Source: Bacteroidota bacterium
GTDB taxonomy: Bacteria > Bacteroidota > Bacteroidia > Flavobacteriales_D > Sanyastnellaceae
Length of the DNA: 64,000 bases
Direction: 5' to 3'
Assembly (NCBI GenBank): GCA_027624855.1
Contig: JAQBTQ010000009.1
Coordinates: 1-64,000 of the forward strand
Shown here one piece after another: positions 36,088 to 45,833 of this stretch. The notes under the pieces were generated by a model that worked only from the letters and a program-made list of their open reading frames with translations, had not been told where the DNA came from and searched no databases. Each line of letters begins with the position of its first letter. Within the stretch, counting starts at the first letter, position 1. Position numbers and translations under genes: made by a program.

Positions 36088-37974
36088 GGGCCAAGTCAAC
36101 ACCCGCTGATCATCCTGAAACTGCAAAATATAGTGCCCATCCGACCAGTTGGAAACGTCAAACACGGGTTCATTGACCCCATTCCAATTGCGACGCTCAA
36201 CAAGTTTTCCTGTGCGGTCAAATGCCTCTACCACCCATCCTTTTATTCCTGGGTTGACATCCAAGTAAACCAATCCGTTGGCCGGATTTGGGAACAACTT
36301 CGCTTCTCCTAATCCCATCTCCGTCGTACCGACACTGCAGTCGTGCACGGTCAAAATCAAGGCATCAGCAAAAGAACATCCGGTTTCTGTCGTTCCATTC
36401 AGGACAATGCTGTATGTACCAGGTTCAAAATCTCCCGGTGCAACGTAAAAAAATTGATTGTTTGAGCCGTCTTGCCATTCATAATCATATCCCAAAGGCC
36501 CGTAAATCAACAAAGGTTCATCTTCGCAAATAATCGTGTCGTTTCCGATATAAAAATCACTCGCCTCCACTTCCGGAACATATGCTGTCACAGGATAGGT
36601 GCATCCGTTGTTATCGGTAATGTTCAATAGGTAGGTTCCTGGAACCAACATGGAAATGTCTTCAGAGTCTGATGCGAATTCACCAGGACCTGTCCATGCA
36701 AATTCATAAGGTGAGGAAGCCCCTTGCACATCAACTTCAACGGAACCGTCAGCTGCCGTTTCACAACTGGCTTGAGTGATATCCGTGGTTACATCCCATG
36801 AAGCTGGTGCAGAAATCACTCGTTCAAGACTAAATGAAGTTCCGCAGGCCGTGGTAACCTCAGCGGTATAGGTTCCTGGGGACAAATCAAAAATCCAAGA
36901 TTCATTCGATTGAAAACCATTCGGACCTGTCCATGCACATTCAAAATCCGATCCTCCAGCGTTTACATAGGGTAAGATGAATCCATTCGGCACAACATCC
37001 TTATCCAGCGGACAAGTCACATTACGCACTTGGGCATCGACCGATGTCTCAAAAACTTCAGTTGTAAATACCGAAACATCCGCAATTCCCGTCTGTCCAG
37101 CCCATCCATCCACTTGAATCAGGTATTGCTCCCCAGCCTCCAAGCAGCTCGAGTACATCGTAGAACGATAACCGGCGCACCAGTCATCATTTGAGGCAAC
37201 CAACTCAAAGGTCGAAAAGTCGCTGCAATCGGTCACATGATAAAGCGCCAATTGGGTGTCAAATGTGGAACTGTCCGAGCAAGTGGTAATGGTTACTGGA
37301 TCGGTAGCCTCAGCAACAAATGAAAGCCAAACCGAACTGCTCACGTTGCCATCTGAACCACACCATGAACCCGAAAGGCTGCACGAACCGCTTGGAGCAG
37401 CCGGAGGACTGACTTCGCCTGATTGAATGCTCCCTCCGACGGAATTGACCATGACAGACGGGCCATTCACTTCAATAGGAGCAGCGGCGCAGGGAATGTC
37501 ATAATCAATGAAAAGGCTTTCACCAGCAGTAAAGGTCCACACATTACCATATCCCGTTCCATTGAAAATTCCCGACAACAAACCGTCCATGTATACATCA
37601 AATCGACTTCCGCCGTCCCCATAACTATCTACGTGAATCAAATCCAATCCTTGGCCTTCAGCAAGGCAAAAAGGCCCCTCCATATAAATGGCGTTGTTTC
37701 CGTATGTCGCACCCCCATTGCCTCCATTGCCAGCACCATCACATCCGACATTGGCTGAGTTTCCACCACTGGCAATAAAGTTCTCACCTCCGCAAGCTTC
37801 TCCAGTGGGTGTCAATTCCCAATACATCTCATAACCCCAAGCATCTGTGTCAATAACAAACTCAATGGCAACTTCTCCTGCATTACATTGAGCGGAAATT
37901 ATTGAATTCGTTAAAGCATACATCATCAGCGAACCAATGAAGAGGAATTTTGTAGGATTGAGCGAGGCATTCAT
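36061..37974 (-). CDS. Secreted multidomain protein with T9SS type A sorting domain
   Basis: A 637-residue protein with signal peptide ending near IISAQ. An SWEL/DSYGDG-type module comes first ([10 protein letters not shown] to [15 protein letters not shown]), similar to that at the start of the lysyl oxidase protein. It is followed by a beta-sandwich with WLSFVA and FDTQLALY (about 165-305), SprB-like repeats ([22 protein letters not shown]) and a type A sorting domain ([14 protein letters not shown] to the end). No catalytic motif; probably a surface or matrix protein. A TATCTTCG box lies at 38022-38029, 47 bases before the start. Confidence 0.9.
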   Translation of the reverse strand: MNASLNPTKFLFIGSLMMYALTNSIISAQCNAGEVAIEFVIDTDAWGYEMYWELTPTGEACGGENFIASGGNSANVGCDGAGNGGNGGATYGNNAIYMEGPFCLAEGQGLDLIHVDSYGDGGSRFDVYMDGLLSGIFNGTGYGNVWTFTAGESLFIDYDIPCAAAPIEVNGPSVMVNSVGGSIQSGEVSPPAAPSGSCSLSGSWCGSDGNVSSSVWLSFVAEATDPVTITTCSDSSTFDTQLALYHVTDCSDFSTFELVASNDDWCAGYRSTMYSSCLEAGEQYLIQVDGWAGQTGIADVSVFTTEVFETSVDAQVRNVTCPLDKDVVPNGFILPYVNAGGSDFECAWTGPNGFQSNESWIFDLSPGTYTAEVTTACGTSFSLERVISAPASWDVTTDITQASCETAADGSVEVDVQGASSPYEFAWTGPGEFASDSEDISMLVPGTYLLNITDNNGCTYPVTAYVPEVEASDFYIGNDTIICEDEPLLIYGPLGYDYEWQDGSNNQFFYVAPGDFEPGTYSIVLNGTTETGCSFADALILTVHDCSVGTTEMGLGEAKLFPNPANGLVYLDVNPGIKGWVVEAFDRTGKLVERRNWNGVNEPVFDVSNWSDGHYILQFQDDQRVLTWPLIIQNGVR

Positions 37975-38035
37975 GGCACTTGGAAGCGGAATTGGGTTAA
38001 AAAATCTTAGTTACAGGCATTCGAAGATAAGCGAA

Positions 38036-38066
38036 TTGCAATCACTGATGTCATGAACTAGTTTTG
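38036..38066 (+). promoter_or_regulatory. Promoter of yaaA, TTG-N20-TAGTTTTG
   Basis: TTG 38036-38038 and TAGTTTTG 38059-38066. The ATG at 38076 follows after nine bases, giving a very short leader. An in-frame TTG at 38064 lies inside the box and is unlikely to be the start. Confidence 0.55.
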
Positions 38067-38075
38067 CCCTCGCTT

Positions 38076-38831
38076 ATGGTCATCCTGTTATCACCATCTA
38101 AAACCATTTCTGAAGAAACAACAAAGGTCTCTTCGAATCTGTCAAGGCCGACATTTCTAGATGAAGCAGAGCGGCTAATGAAAAAGCTCAAAAAGTTGCC
38201 TGCAACCGAACTCGAAAAATTGATGAGCATCAATCCAACCCTCGCTGAAAAAACTGCTGAGTGGTTCAACGAGTGGTTACCATTGCCTCAACATGATAAG
38301 GCAAGAATCGCTGCTCATTGTTTTAAAGGTGCTGTATACACAGGATTGAATGCTCGTGCCTGGTCAGATTCTGATTTCGTTTTTGCGCAACGACATCTTC
38401 GAATCGTATCCGGATTGTATGGCCTTCTCAAACCCTTGGATCGAATCCAACCCTATCGATTGGAAATGGGCCTCAAGTGGCAAATGGAACCCCGCTACTC
38501 CAATCTCTACGAATATTGGGGGACACGAATCAGTGATAAAGTCGAAGATGAAGCCAATGGGTTCATCGTGAATCTTGCGAGCAAAGAATACAGCAAGGCC
38601 TCGATTTCAAAGGATTTCAAAGGCACTATAATCACCCCTGAGTTCAAAGAAAAGGTAGGGGATGTGTACAAAGCAAAGATGGCCTATGCGAAAGAAGCAA
38701 GAGGATGCATGGCAAATTTCATCATCAAAAACCGAATGACGAATCCTGAAGAAATCAAGAATTTTCAAGGCATGGGATACGCCTATCACCCAGATCTCTC
38801 AGATAATGAACAATGGGTGTTCACACGTTGA
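38076..38831 (+). CDS. yaaA: YaaA family peroxide-stress protein (DUF328)
   Basis: A 251-residue protein from ATG 38076. It has the family start MVILLSPSKT, the central SGLYGLLKPLDRIQPYRLEMG and the C-terminal NFQGMGYAY, which together identify YaaA/UPF0246. In E. coli YaaA limits intracellular iron during hydrogen peroxide stress and has a DNA-binding fold. No signal peptide. It is followed 49 bp later by the FKBP lipoprotein gene; a shared transcript is possible. Confidence 0.95.
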   Translation: MVILLSPSKTISEETTKVSSNLSRPTFLDEAERLMKKLKKLPATELEKLMSINPTLAEKTAEWFNEWLPLPQHDKARIAAHCFKGAVYTGLNARAWSDSDFVFAQRHLRIVSGLYGLLKPLDRIQPYRLEMGLKWQMEPRYSNLYEYWGTRISDKVEDEANGFIVNLASKEYSKASISKDFKGTIITPEFKEKVGDVYKAKMAYAKEARGCMANFIIKNRMTNPEEIKNFQGMGYAYHPDLSDNEQWVFTR

Positions 38832-38880
38832 TTATGCTGATCCCTTCGAAACAACCAATTAGAACCAATTACTTTCAAAT

Positions 38881-39570
38881 ATGAATTACCAAAAATCAAT
38901 CTTTTGGACGTTGATCGTCGCCGTCTCATTGAGCACCGCTGGATGTGCACAACAGCGAAACTCTTCTTCCACTGAAACTACACCTATGGACTCTATTAGC
39001 TATGCTCTAGGCATCTTGTTTGCGAACAACTTGCAATCACAAGGCCTGAATGAAATCGAAACCAATGACATGGCCAGTGGCCTAGCAGATCAAATGGCAG
39101 GAACAGCAAGCCTGACACCAGAAGAAGCCAACATCATGGTTGGAGAGTTCTTCAAAGCCAAGAAAGAAGCGGAAAGTGCCGAATACAAGAAAGAATGCGA
39201 AGACTTCCTCGAAGCGAATGCAGGTAAGGAGGGCATTCAAACAACGGCGTCCGGATTGCAGTACATCCACATCACTGAAGGCGAAGGAGAGGCTCCGACC
39301 GCAGCGTCGAACGTTACGGTTCACTACCGAGGCACCTTGATTGATGGAACGGAATTTGATTCTTCATACAGCAGAGGTGAACCAACGTCCTTTCCATTGG
39401 GGGGGGTAATTCGCGGTTGGACAGAAGGATTACAATTAATGAAGCCAGGAGGTAAGACCCGATTCTTCATTCCCCAAGAATTGGCTTATGGTGCCAACCC
39501 AAATCCCAACAGCCCCATCAAACCCTACGCAGCATTGATTTTTGAAGTTGAACTGATCTCAGTACAATAA
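38881..39570 (+). CDS. FKBP-type peptidyl-prolyl isomerase lipoprotein
   Basis: A 229-residue protein. The lipoprotein signal ends in STAGC (Cys at about 22). A helical dimerisation-like N-domain (ISYALGILFANNL, about 38-110) precedes the FKBP domain with VTVHYRGTLIDGTEFDSSY, VIRGWTEGLQLM, FFIPQELAYG and YAALIFEVELI. This is the Mip/FkpA layout and implies a folding catalyst in the envelope. A strong terminator follows. Confidence 0.94.
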   Translation: MNYQKSIFWTLIVAVSLSTAGCAQQRNSSSTETTPMDSISYALGILFANNLQSQGLNEIETNDMASGLADQMAGTASLTPEEANIMVGEFFKAKKEAESAEYKKECEDFLEANAGKEGIQTTASGLQYIHITEGEGEAPTAASNVTVHYRGTLIDGTEFDSSYSRGEPTSFPLGGVIRGWTEGLQLMKPGGKTRFFIPQELAYGANPNPNSPIKPYAALIFEVELISVQ

Positions 39571-39607
39571 GCCCATTGCTGACGTCACTCCTTATAAATA
39601 GCAAAAG

Positions 39608-39633
39608 AAACCCCGGAAATCCGGGGTTTTTTT
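39608..39633 (+). terminator. Rho-independent terminator of the FKBP gene
   Basis: AAACCCCGG-AAAT-CCGGGGTTT followed by a run of T. Confidence 0.92.
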
Positions 39634-39690
39634 GTGGCTAGCGCCCAACTTCATGCACTCTGAAGATGGAAAATGATTAGTTTGCACACC

Positions 39691-40989
39691 ATGGAAACAT
39701 TGATCACCAATGACGCCGTGGTACTCGGCCTTCTGGTTACCACCCTCGCCCTTGTCTTTTATAGCAGCAGCCTTCCTCAATTCAAGAAATTCTATACCAT
39801 TATCCCATCGCTACTGGTATGCTATTTCTTGCCAGCCATGTATAATTCTTTTGGACTCGTTGATGGGGAAGCGTCCAATCTTTATTTCGTTGCATCGCGC
39901 TATTTGCTTCCCGCTAGTTTGGTTTTGCTCTGTCTCAGCATCGACTTAAAAGGCATTTGGAATTTGGGACCAAAAGCCTTGATCATGTTTTTTGCCGCGA
40001 CCTTCGGCATCATCATTGGCGGTCCATTAGCGCTTTGGATTGTAAGTTTTATTGAACCAAGTGTCATGGGCGGTGATGATCCCGAAGCCTTCTGGAGGGG
40101 ATTGTCGACCGTTGCTGGGAGTTGGATTGGAGGTGGAGCAAATCAAGCGGCATTGAAGGAAATTTCCCAAACCACCGATGGGCAATTTTCTGCGATGATC
40201 ATTGTGGATGTGTTTGTTGCAAATCTTTGGATGCCCCTACTGCTCATAGGAGCAGGAATGAGTGCCGCGCTGGATAAAAAGCTCAAAGCAGACGCTTCGG
40301 CAGTTGACGACCTCAAATCCAAAGTCGAAAAGTTTCAATTGGGCATGGCACGTATTCCTTCATTTACTGATTTTATGGTCATTGCGGGCATTGCCTTTGG
40401 GGCCGTTGGTATTGCACATGTCGCAGCAGATTTTCTAGCGCCCAGTATCGGGTCTTGGTTTGCAGGAATCAAAGCCAATAATCCGAACAGCGTCGTGCAA
40501 TATCTCAGCAGCCTCGAAGGTGGGTTTTTCTGGATTGTCGTTGTCGCAACCTTGGCGGGAATCGCCCTGAGTTTCACCAAGCTTCGCAACTATGAAGGTG
40601 CCGGCGCGAGCAAACTCGGTAGCGTGTTTTTATACGTTTTGGTTGCTACCATCGGAATGAAAATGAATGTCGTTGAGCTTTATCACAACTGGGACGTTTA
40701 TTGGTCAGTGATATTGATTGGATTGATCTGGATGTTGACACACATTGTTGTGTTACTTGCTGTGGCAAAATTGATCCGCGCTCCTTTTTTCTTTGTCGCG
40801 GTAGGGTCGCAAGCGAACGTTGGAGGTGCAGCGAGCGCACCCATCGTTGCCAGTGCATTCTCCCCAGCTTTGGCACCTGTAGGTGTGTTGCTAGCAGTGT
40901 TGGGCTATGCAGTGGGAACGGTTGGGGCAATTCTTTGCATGGAAATGATGCACGCGTTGTCCATTGCCTTTGAGTATGGAGCCGTTTGA
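39691..40989 (+). CDS. DUF819 family integral membrane protein
   Basis: A 432-residue protein from ATG 39691; a near-consensus box TTAGTTTG (39677-39684) lies six bases upstream and argues against the ATG at 39673. It has about ten to twelve hydrophobic helices in two similar halves. Gly-rich motifs AGSWIGGGANQAALK and GSQANVGGAASAPIVASAF are typical of DUF819 and recall sodium-coupled carriers. The substrate is unknown. The gene stands alone and converges on ribA. Confidence 0.9.
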   Translation: METLITNDAVVLGLLVTTLALVFYSSSLPQFKKFYTIIPSLLVCYFLPAMYNSFGLVDGEASNLYFVASRYLLPASLVLLCLSIDLKGIWNLGPKALIMFFAATFGIIIGGPLALWIVSFIEPSVMGGDDPEAFWRGLSTVAGSWIGGGANQAALKEISQTTDGQFSAMIIVDVFVANLWMPLLLIGAGMSAALDKKLKADASAVDDLKSKVEKFQLGMARIPSFTDFMVIAGIAFGAVGIAHVAADFLAPSIGSWFAGIKANNPNSVVQYLSSLEGGFFWIVVVATLAGIALSFTKLRNYEGAGASKLGSVFLYVLVATIGMKMNVVELYHNWDVYWSVILIGLIWMLTHIVVLLAVAKLIRAPFFFVAVGSQANVGGAASAPIVASAFSPALAPVGVLLAVLGYAVGTVGAILCMEMMHALSIAFEYGAV

Positions 40990-41023
40990 TGGCGCGTGAG
41001 GATTTCAATCCAACGTAAGGATT

Positions 41024-41602
41024 TCAACCCAAAAAATGTCCCATGATTGACTTCTTGACCGCTAAGTATTCCGCATTTTCTGCGTGAGGCTGAATAATCA
41101 GCGGAACCCGCTCAATTACCTGGATGCCATTGGCTACCAATTCAGCGACTTTATCTGGATTATTGGTTAGCAGCTTAATCGTCGATATCCCTTCCGATTT
41201 AAGCATTTTTGCGGCAATCTCATACGATCTGCCGTCAACTGGATGACCCAATGCCTTATTCGCTTCGATGGTATCCATTCCTTCGTCTTGGAGGTTGTAG
41301 GCTTTTAGCTTCTCTACTAACCCTATGCCTCTGCCCTCCTGCCTCAAATAAATGAGGATTCCTCCCTCCTTGTCCACCCGTTGCATCGACTGTGTCAATT
41401 GTTCACCACAATCACATCGTTTGGAACCAAATACATCGCCGGTCATGCACTCACTATGCACACGAACCAACGGCACTGAATCCATTACCAATTTTTCGGA
41501 AGTCAACATGAGATGAGGATGGTGATCACCATCTTTACCATAGGCAGACAATAAAAATCGACCCCACTCAACTGGCAATCGCGATTCAACAAGCTTTTTC
41601 AC
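41024..41602 (-). CDS. ribA: GTP cyclohydrolase II, stand-alone
   Basis: A 192-residue protein starting at GTG 41602. The zinc cysteines C52, C63 and C65 (HSECMTGDVFGSKRCDCG) and the GTP-binding LRQEGRGIGL are intact, as are VDGRSYEIAAKML and KLLTNNPDKV. It opens GTP to the first pyrimidine intermediate of riboflavin synthesis. This copy matters because the RibA-like half of the protein at 55112 lacks these residues. A perfect TAACTTTG box lies four bases before the GTG and supports that start. Confidence 0.95.
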   Translation of the reverse strand: MKKLVESRLPVEWGRFLLSAYGKDGDHHPHLMLTSEKLVMDSVPLVRVHSECMTGDVFGSKRCDCGEQLTQSMQRVDKEGGILIYLRQEGRGIGLVEKLKAYNLQDEGMDTIEANKALGHPVDGRSYEIAAKMLKSEGISTIKLLTNNPDKVAELVANGIQVIERVPLIIQPHAENAEYLAVKKSIMGHFLG

Positions 41603-41606
41603 AGGG

Positions 41607-41614
41607 CAAAGTTA
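41607..41614 (-). promoter_or_regulatory. TAnnTTTG box 4 nt before ribA
   Basis: TAACTTTG, then CCCT, then GTG. No FMN riboswitch can fit, because almost no leader remains. Confidence 0.6.
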
Positions 41615-41652
41615 CACAGGGTTTGATGCATTGAAGCATTCAGCAGAAATAG

Positions 41653-41683
41653 AAAAGCCGGCTTCATAAATGAAACCGGCTTT
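41653..41683 (-). terminator. Rho-independent terminator of the six-module gene
   Basis: On the minus strand AAAGCCGGTTTCA pairs with TGAAGCCGGCTTT around a short loop, followed by T-rich sequence. Confidence 0.85.
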
Positions 41684-41710
41684 CCTGATTTAAGTTCTCT
41701 AATCAAATGA

Positions 41711-44209
41711 TCATTCGCAAGTCGTTCCGAAGACCGACAAGAATGACAACAAGTCAGGAGTAGCGACGAGGCCATCTCCATCGAGGTCACCAGGACATGT
41801 GTTCAATTCAAACTCACATGAGCCGTCGTCATTGGTTGCATCAGCATTGTAGTTGGTAGCATCTTCATAAACACAACCGAATACAACAGGCGTCACACAT
41901 GAACCGTCGTCTTCTTCAGCATATAAATCAAATTCAGCAAAGAATGGATCTGTACATCCTGGCATCAAGCAAGTCGCAGCGCAACTTCCAGCGCAGTATT
42001 GAACCATTGCACCTTCAGTAGCTGTAGCGATGTAGTTTCCGCCTCCTGCACCAATTGGCAAACCAGGATTCGCTTCACATTCCGTTGGCGCGTTGAAGAT
42101 CGATCCCCATCCTGACCAACCGTCAGCTGGACCAGTTGCTGCAATCACGAATTCAAAGACAGAACCTTCTTCCAATGTCAGGGTTCCGGTGAATACTCCA
42201 TCCATGTCATCATCTGCGAGTGTAACACCCCAAGCAAGCCATCCGTTCCAGCTTCCATTGATTACAACGTTGTCATAATCAGCATTCGGGAAACCGGTGT
42301 AGTTCATATCGATGGCGAAGGCGACATCAACGAAAACAGGTCCTGAAACCTCATCGCATGTCAAGCAAGTGCCATATGCATCTGAAGTAGTTGTTCCTGA
42401 ATCGGCCAATCGGTTGGCATAGCTTCCGTAATCCGTAACAGGAGCACAAGTAGCACCATCTAGCATATCGTCAATCAAATCTTCTTGATGAGCCCAGTAA
42501 TCTACCATGTACTTGTATTCGATTGTTGGTCCAGGAACATCCATCGTAATGGTGTAAGTTCCGTCCGCGTCATCATCAGACATCAAAATGTCAGCAGTCC
42601 ATCCCCATGTCGGACCCGTGATGTGTACTGTAGTAAAGTCCACACCAGCGCAAGTCATGTCAACATTGAATGTCGTGGTGAACAAGCATGAACCATCATC
42701 TACAGTGGCAGTTGGGTCGTAGTTTGTTGCCCCATCACTGGTGCATCCATAAACGTCTCCTTCGTTGATTTCACAAGCATCGCACGACTCCCAACATACT
42801 GCGTCCAAGACCATATCAACTCCACCTTCAACGTAGACGATACGATTGGTGAAATCACCTGTTGTTAAGGTACAAGCGGCGTCTAAAGAGTCCAATGCTT
42901 CATCAGAACCACTGTTTACGAATTTATATTCGTGGCCTCCAGCAGGAAGAGTAGCTGTGTATTCATAAATGCCGTCACCGTCATCATCGCTCATGACCTC
43001 ACCTGGGAATCCCCAACCGTTCAATGTTCCACCAAAGATGGTAACATCGCCAGCAACAGAAACTGTGTTCATGTCTACACGGAAGGTAACTGAAGCTTCA
43101 GAAACCGATTCACACGTTCCATCTGTGCTGCATTGTCCGAAACAAGTGCTGATAGAAGTTGGTCCGGTAACAGCAGGCAAGAATCGATCGTTGTAGTTCG
43201 CAGGATCTCCACAAGGCAATCCAGCGAGATTCTCCTTACAAGACCAGTCACCACAAGCACCATTTGTGAAGGTGTAGTAGCTTGAGAAACCTTCATCCAG
43301 CATCAAGGTGATGCTGTAGATTCCGTCTCCGTCAGGGTCGGTCATCTCATTATCTCCAGGGTTTCCAAAATTACCGCCTCCAGCAAGGTATACACCAGTC
43401 TCAGCTACAGTTTCATTGGCCATATTCACATTGAACGTGACTTCATGTTCTGGAATCTCAACATCACATGAGACGCATTCACCATAACAAACCAAATCGG
43501 TTGTAGCATCAGATGCTTCCAATTGGAAAAAACGGTTCCCGTATTCGGGAGTTGCACATGCACCAGGAACTGTTTCTTCATAGCCCCAGCCTGGTCCATT
43601 CATGTATTTCCACTGAATCAATGAACCCGCAACAATACCCTCTGCTGTGTAGGTGTAAATCCCATCACCATCAGGATCTGACATCGCATCAAAACCCCAG
43701 CCAATGAAATCACCAGCGATGTAAACGCCTGCTGGATTTGCTCCAACAGTGTTCATATCAACTTGGAAAGTCAGGGAAACAGGTTCTCCAGGATCTGAGC
43801 ATGTCTCAGTGCATCCTAGAGGACACATGTTGATTGTCATATCGTCTGCTCCAACTGTGAAGTGCCAGTTATTTGTGCCTGGTAACGCGCATTCCAAACC
43901 AGCTGCATTCCAAACCGAACCCCAACCGCCGTATCCGTCAGCGGCACCTGTGCCAGCAACAACGTATTCAATTACGGCTCCTTCGTTCAATTCAATTGAA
44001 CCAGTCCAGATGTTGTCACCATCTAAGTCTTCCAAAGGAACACCCCAAGCACCCCAGCCATTCCAGTTACCATTTACCGTTGCTGCGTCATAATCAGCAT
44101 TGGGGAAGCCAGTGTAATTGAAGTCAACATTAAAAGTGACTACTGAGGTTTGTGCATTTGACACCAAAGCGACCATACACAAAGCGATAAAGCCAATAAA
44201 ATTTTTCAT
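41711..44209 (-). CDS. Exported protein with six glycan-binding-like modules and a dockerin-like tail
   Basis: An 832-residue protein with signal peptide MKNFIGFIALCMVALVSNAQ. Six related modules of about 110 residues start near 22, 143, 254, 371, 511 and 626; each has VTFNVDM or VSLTFQVDM, G..GWG, M.DDDGDGIYEYT and EYKY. They resemble CBM20/48-like Ig folds that bind starch or glycogen (fold-level inference). Cys pairs close each module. GCTSDGATNY-type units lie between and after modules. The C-terminus, from CPGDLDGDGLVATPDLLSFL, is a half-dockerin-like motif instead of a T9SS domain. It lies behind the sugar transporter gene, with its own promoter. Confidence 0.87.
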   Translation of the reverse strand: MKNFIGFIALCMVALVSNAQTSVVTFNVDFNYTGFPNADYDAATVNGNWNGWGAWGVPLEDLDGDNIWTGSIELNEGAVIEYVVAGTGAADGYGGWGSVWNAAGLECALPGTNNWHFTVGADDMTINMCPLGCTETCSDPGEPVSLTFQVDMNTVGANPAGVYIAGDFIGWGFDAMSDPDGDGIYTYTAEGIVAGSLIQWKYMNGPGWGYEETVPGACATPEYGNRFFQLEASDATTDLVCYGECVSCDVEIPEHEVTFNVNMANETVAETGVYLAGGGNFGNPGDNEMTDPDGDGIYSITLMLDEGFSSYYTFTNGACGDWSCKENLAGLPCGDPANYNDRFLPAVTGPTSISTCFGQCSTDGTCESVSEASVTFRVDMNTVSVAGDVTIFGGTLNGWGFPGEVMSDDDGDGIYEYTATLPAGGHEYKFVNSGSDEALDSLDAACTLTTGDFTNRIVYVEGGVDMVLDAVCWESCDACEINEGDVYGCTSDGATNYDPTATVDDGSCLFTTTFNVDMTCAGVDFTTVHITGPTWGWTADILMSDDDADGTYTITMDVPGPTIEYKYMVDYWAHQEDLIDDMLDGATCAPVTDYGSYANRLADSGTTTSDAYGTCLTCDEVSGPVFVDVAFAIDMNYTGFPNADYDNVVINGSWNGWLAWGVTLADDDMDGVFTGTLTLEEGSVFEFVIAATGPADGWSGWGSIFNAPTECEANPGLPIGAGGGNYIATATEGAMVQYCAGSCAATCLMPGCTDPFFAEFDLYAEEDDGSCVTPVVFGCVYEDATNYNADATNDDGSCEFELNTCPGDLDGDGLVATPDLLSFLSVFGTTCE

Positions 44210-44271
44210 TTGATTAAGAGATTTCTACGAATTGCCATATACTACCATTGAGATGACAATTTTAATCGTCG

Positions 44272-44302
44272 GAAAGATAACAAACAAATCGTGTAATTAC
44301 AA
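44272..44302 (-). promoter_or_regulatory. Promoter of the six-module gene, TTG-N20-TATCTTTC
   Basis: TATCTTTC (44272-44279, one mismatch) with TTG (44300-44302) 20 bases upstream; the leader would be about 60 bases. Confidence 0.45.
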
Positions 44303-44355
44303 CACATCGGTATGAAAAGTTTCTCCTATGTGCTTGAATGCCATGAAATCAGCAA

Positions 44356-45717
44356 TTAATGAACCTCCTTTGTCACAAATAATAACGAAGCTGAGCTTAG
44401 GATCATGCTGAAACCTGCAATGAGCATTGTCGCCGAGACATCTCCACTAAAAATCGCATCATTCAATGAATTGATTCCACCAAGCGCCGCGACAATTTGC
44501 GGAATAACGATAAACATGTTGAATATTCCCATGTAAATGCCCATCTGTTCTTTGGGAATTGCACTTGATAACATCGCATAAGGCATGGAAAGAATGGATC
44601 CCCACGCAATTCCAATCAGAGCAAAACACCACTTCAATAAGTTTGAACTTTCAGGCTCAAGCTGGAGCATCCAAAAAAAGCCAAGGCCTCCAATAAGCAG
44701 GGATACACCATGCACTAACCTGCGGTTAATGGAATATCGGCTCGTGTAAAAAGCCAACATTAAAGCAAACAGCATTGAACTCAGCCCATAAACTCCCATT
44801 GCGCTCGACACCGCATTAGCCGCATCGTTATAGGCAGCGATTGCGGGAACATCGCTACACAATTCACAAATTGATCCAGACTCTGGGAAAGCAGCGTGAT
44901 ATACATGATCGGTTAATGCCGGTGTGGCAAAGGACCACATGGTGAAGAAAGCAAACCAACTAAAGAACTGAACGACTCCCAACTGCATCATGACTTTTGG
45001 CATGCTCACAATCGATCGCACAATTGACTGTGCTCCAGCCAAGAAGCCTTCGGTCTCTTCCTTTTCTTTTTGGAACGCCTCTAAATCAGCTGGAGGTTCC
45101 TCATCCGTGGTCCACACCGTAACCAATATGGTAATGAGAAAAACAGCCGCGCCGATGGCAAAAGAATAAAATACGGAGTCGGGTATTTCGCCAACTGGCG
45201 CTTCATTTTTCACGCCTAATCTCGTCACAATCCAAGGAAGATTCGAAGCGATCCACGTTCCAATTCCGATGATCAGTGTTTGAATTACAAAGCCAAAATT
45301 TCGCTGGTCCTCAGGCAGTTTGTCTGCAACAAGCGCGCGAAATGGCTCCATACTGATGTTGATGGAAGCATCCAATACCCAGAGTAATCCAGCGGCCATC
45401 CAAAGAGCAGAACTATGGGGCATGAAGAATAAAGCCGCTGAACTCAATATGGCACCTATCAAAAAGAAGGGTCGCCTTCTACCCCACTTTGGGCTCCAAG
45501 TGCGGTCGCTCCAATAGCCAATGATGGGTTGAACCAACAAACCCGTCAGCGGTGCGGCAATCCACAATCCCGGCAATTCCTCTGGACTGGCTCCCAATGT
45601 TTGAAAGATTCTGGACATGTTTCCTCCCTGAAGAGCAAAACCAAATTGAATTCCCAGGAATCCAAAACTCATATTCCAGATTTGCCAGAATGAAAGACGT
45701 TTTTTTGGCTGTAACAT
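44356..45717 (-). CDS. SLC45-like MFS sugar transporter
   Basis: A 453-residue protein with about twelve membrane spans. MFS signatures include GYWSDRTWSPKWGRRRPFFL after helix 2 and PFRALVADKLPEDQR. This matches the SLC45/GPH-like group that in Bacteroidota often takes up maltose or other glucosides. A Cys-containing loop (ICELCSD) sits between helices in the second half. The neighbouring six-module protein could bind glucans (inference), which would fit use of alpha-glucans, but no glycosidase gene is in the window. Confidence 0.85.
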   Translation of the reverse strand: MLQPKKRLSFWQIWNMSFGFLGIQFGFALQGGNMSRIFQTLGASPEELPGLWIAAPLTGLLVQPIIGYWSDRTWSPKWGRRRPFFLIGAILSSAALFFMPHSSALWMAAGLLWVLDASINISMEPFRALVADKLPEDQRNFGFVIQTLIIGIGTWIASNLPWIVTRLGVKNEAPVGEIPDSVFYSFAIGAAVFLITILVTVWTTDEEPPADLEAFQKEKEETEGFLAGAQSIVRSIVSMPKVMMQLGVVQFFSWFAFFTMWSFATPALTDHVYHAAFPESGSICELCSDVPAIAAYNDAANAVSSAMGVYGLSSMLFALMLAFYTSRYSINRRLVHGVSLLIGGLGFFWMLQLEPESSNLLKWCFALIGIAWGSILSMPYAMLSSAIPKEQMGIYMGIFNMFIVIPQIVAALGGINSLNDAIFSGDVSATMLIAGFSMILSSASLLFVTKEVH

Positions 45718-45784
45718 TTTTCGACTTTAGTTGATGTGAATTTATGACTTCGTGTCAAAATAACACGAACAAAAAGCACAAAAA

Positions 45785-45812
45785 AAACACCGAGCATAAG
45801 CCCGGTGCTTTC
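45785..45812 (-). terminator. Rho-independent terminator of the 1727-residue protein gene
   Basis: On the minus strand AGCACCGGGC-TTAT-GCTCGGTGT is followed by a run of T, about 25 bases behind the stop codon. Confidence 0.88.
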
Positions 45813-45833
45813 CTTTTTAGTAATGATTTTCCG

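Noticed and set aside
41603-41640. FMN riboswitch expected before riboflavin genes (also at 55074-55111)
   Set aside because: The -7 boxes lie four bases before the start codons, leaving no leader, and no RFN-like conserved blocks are seen.
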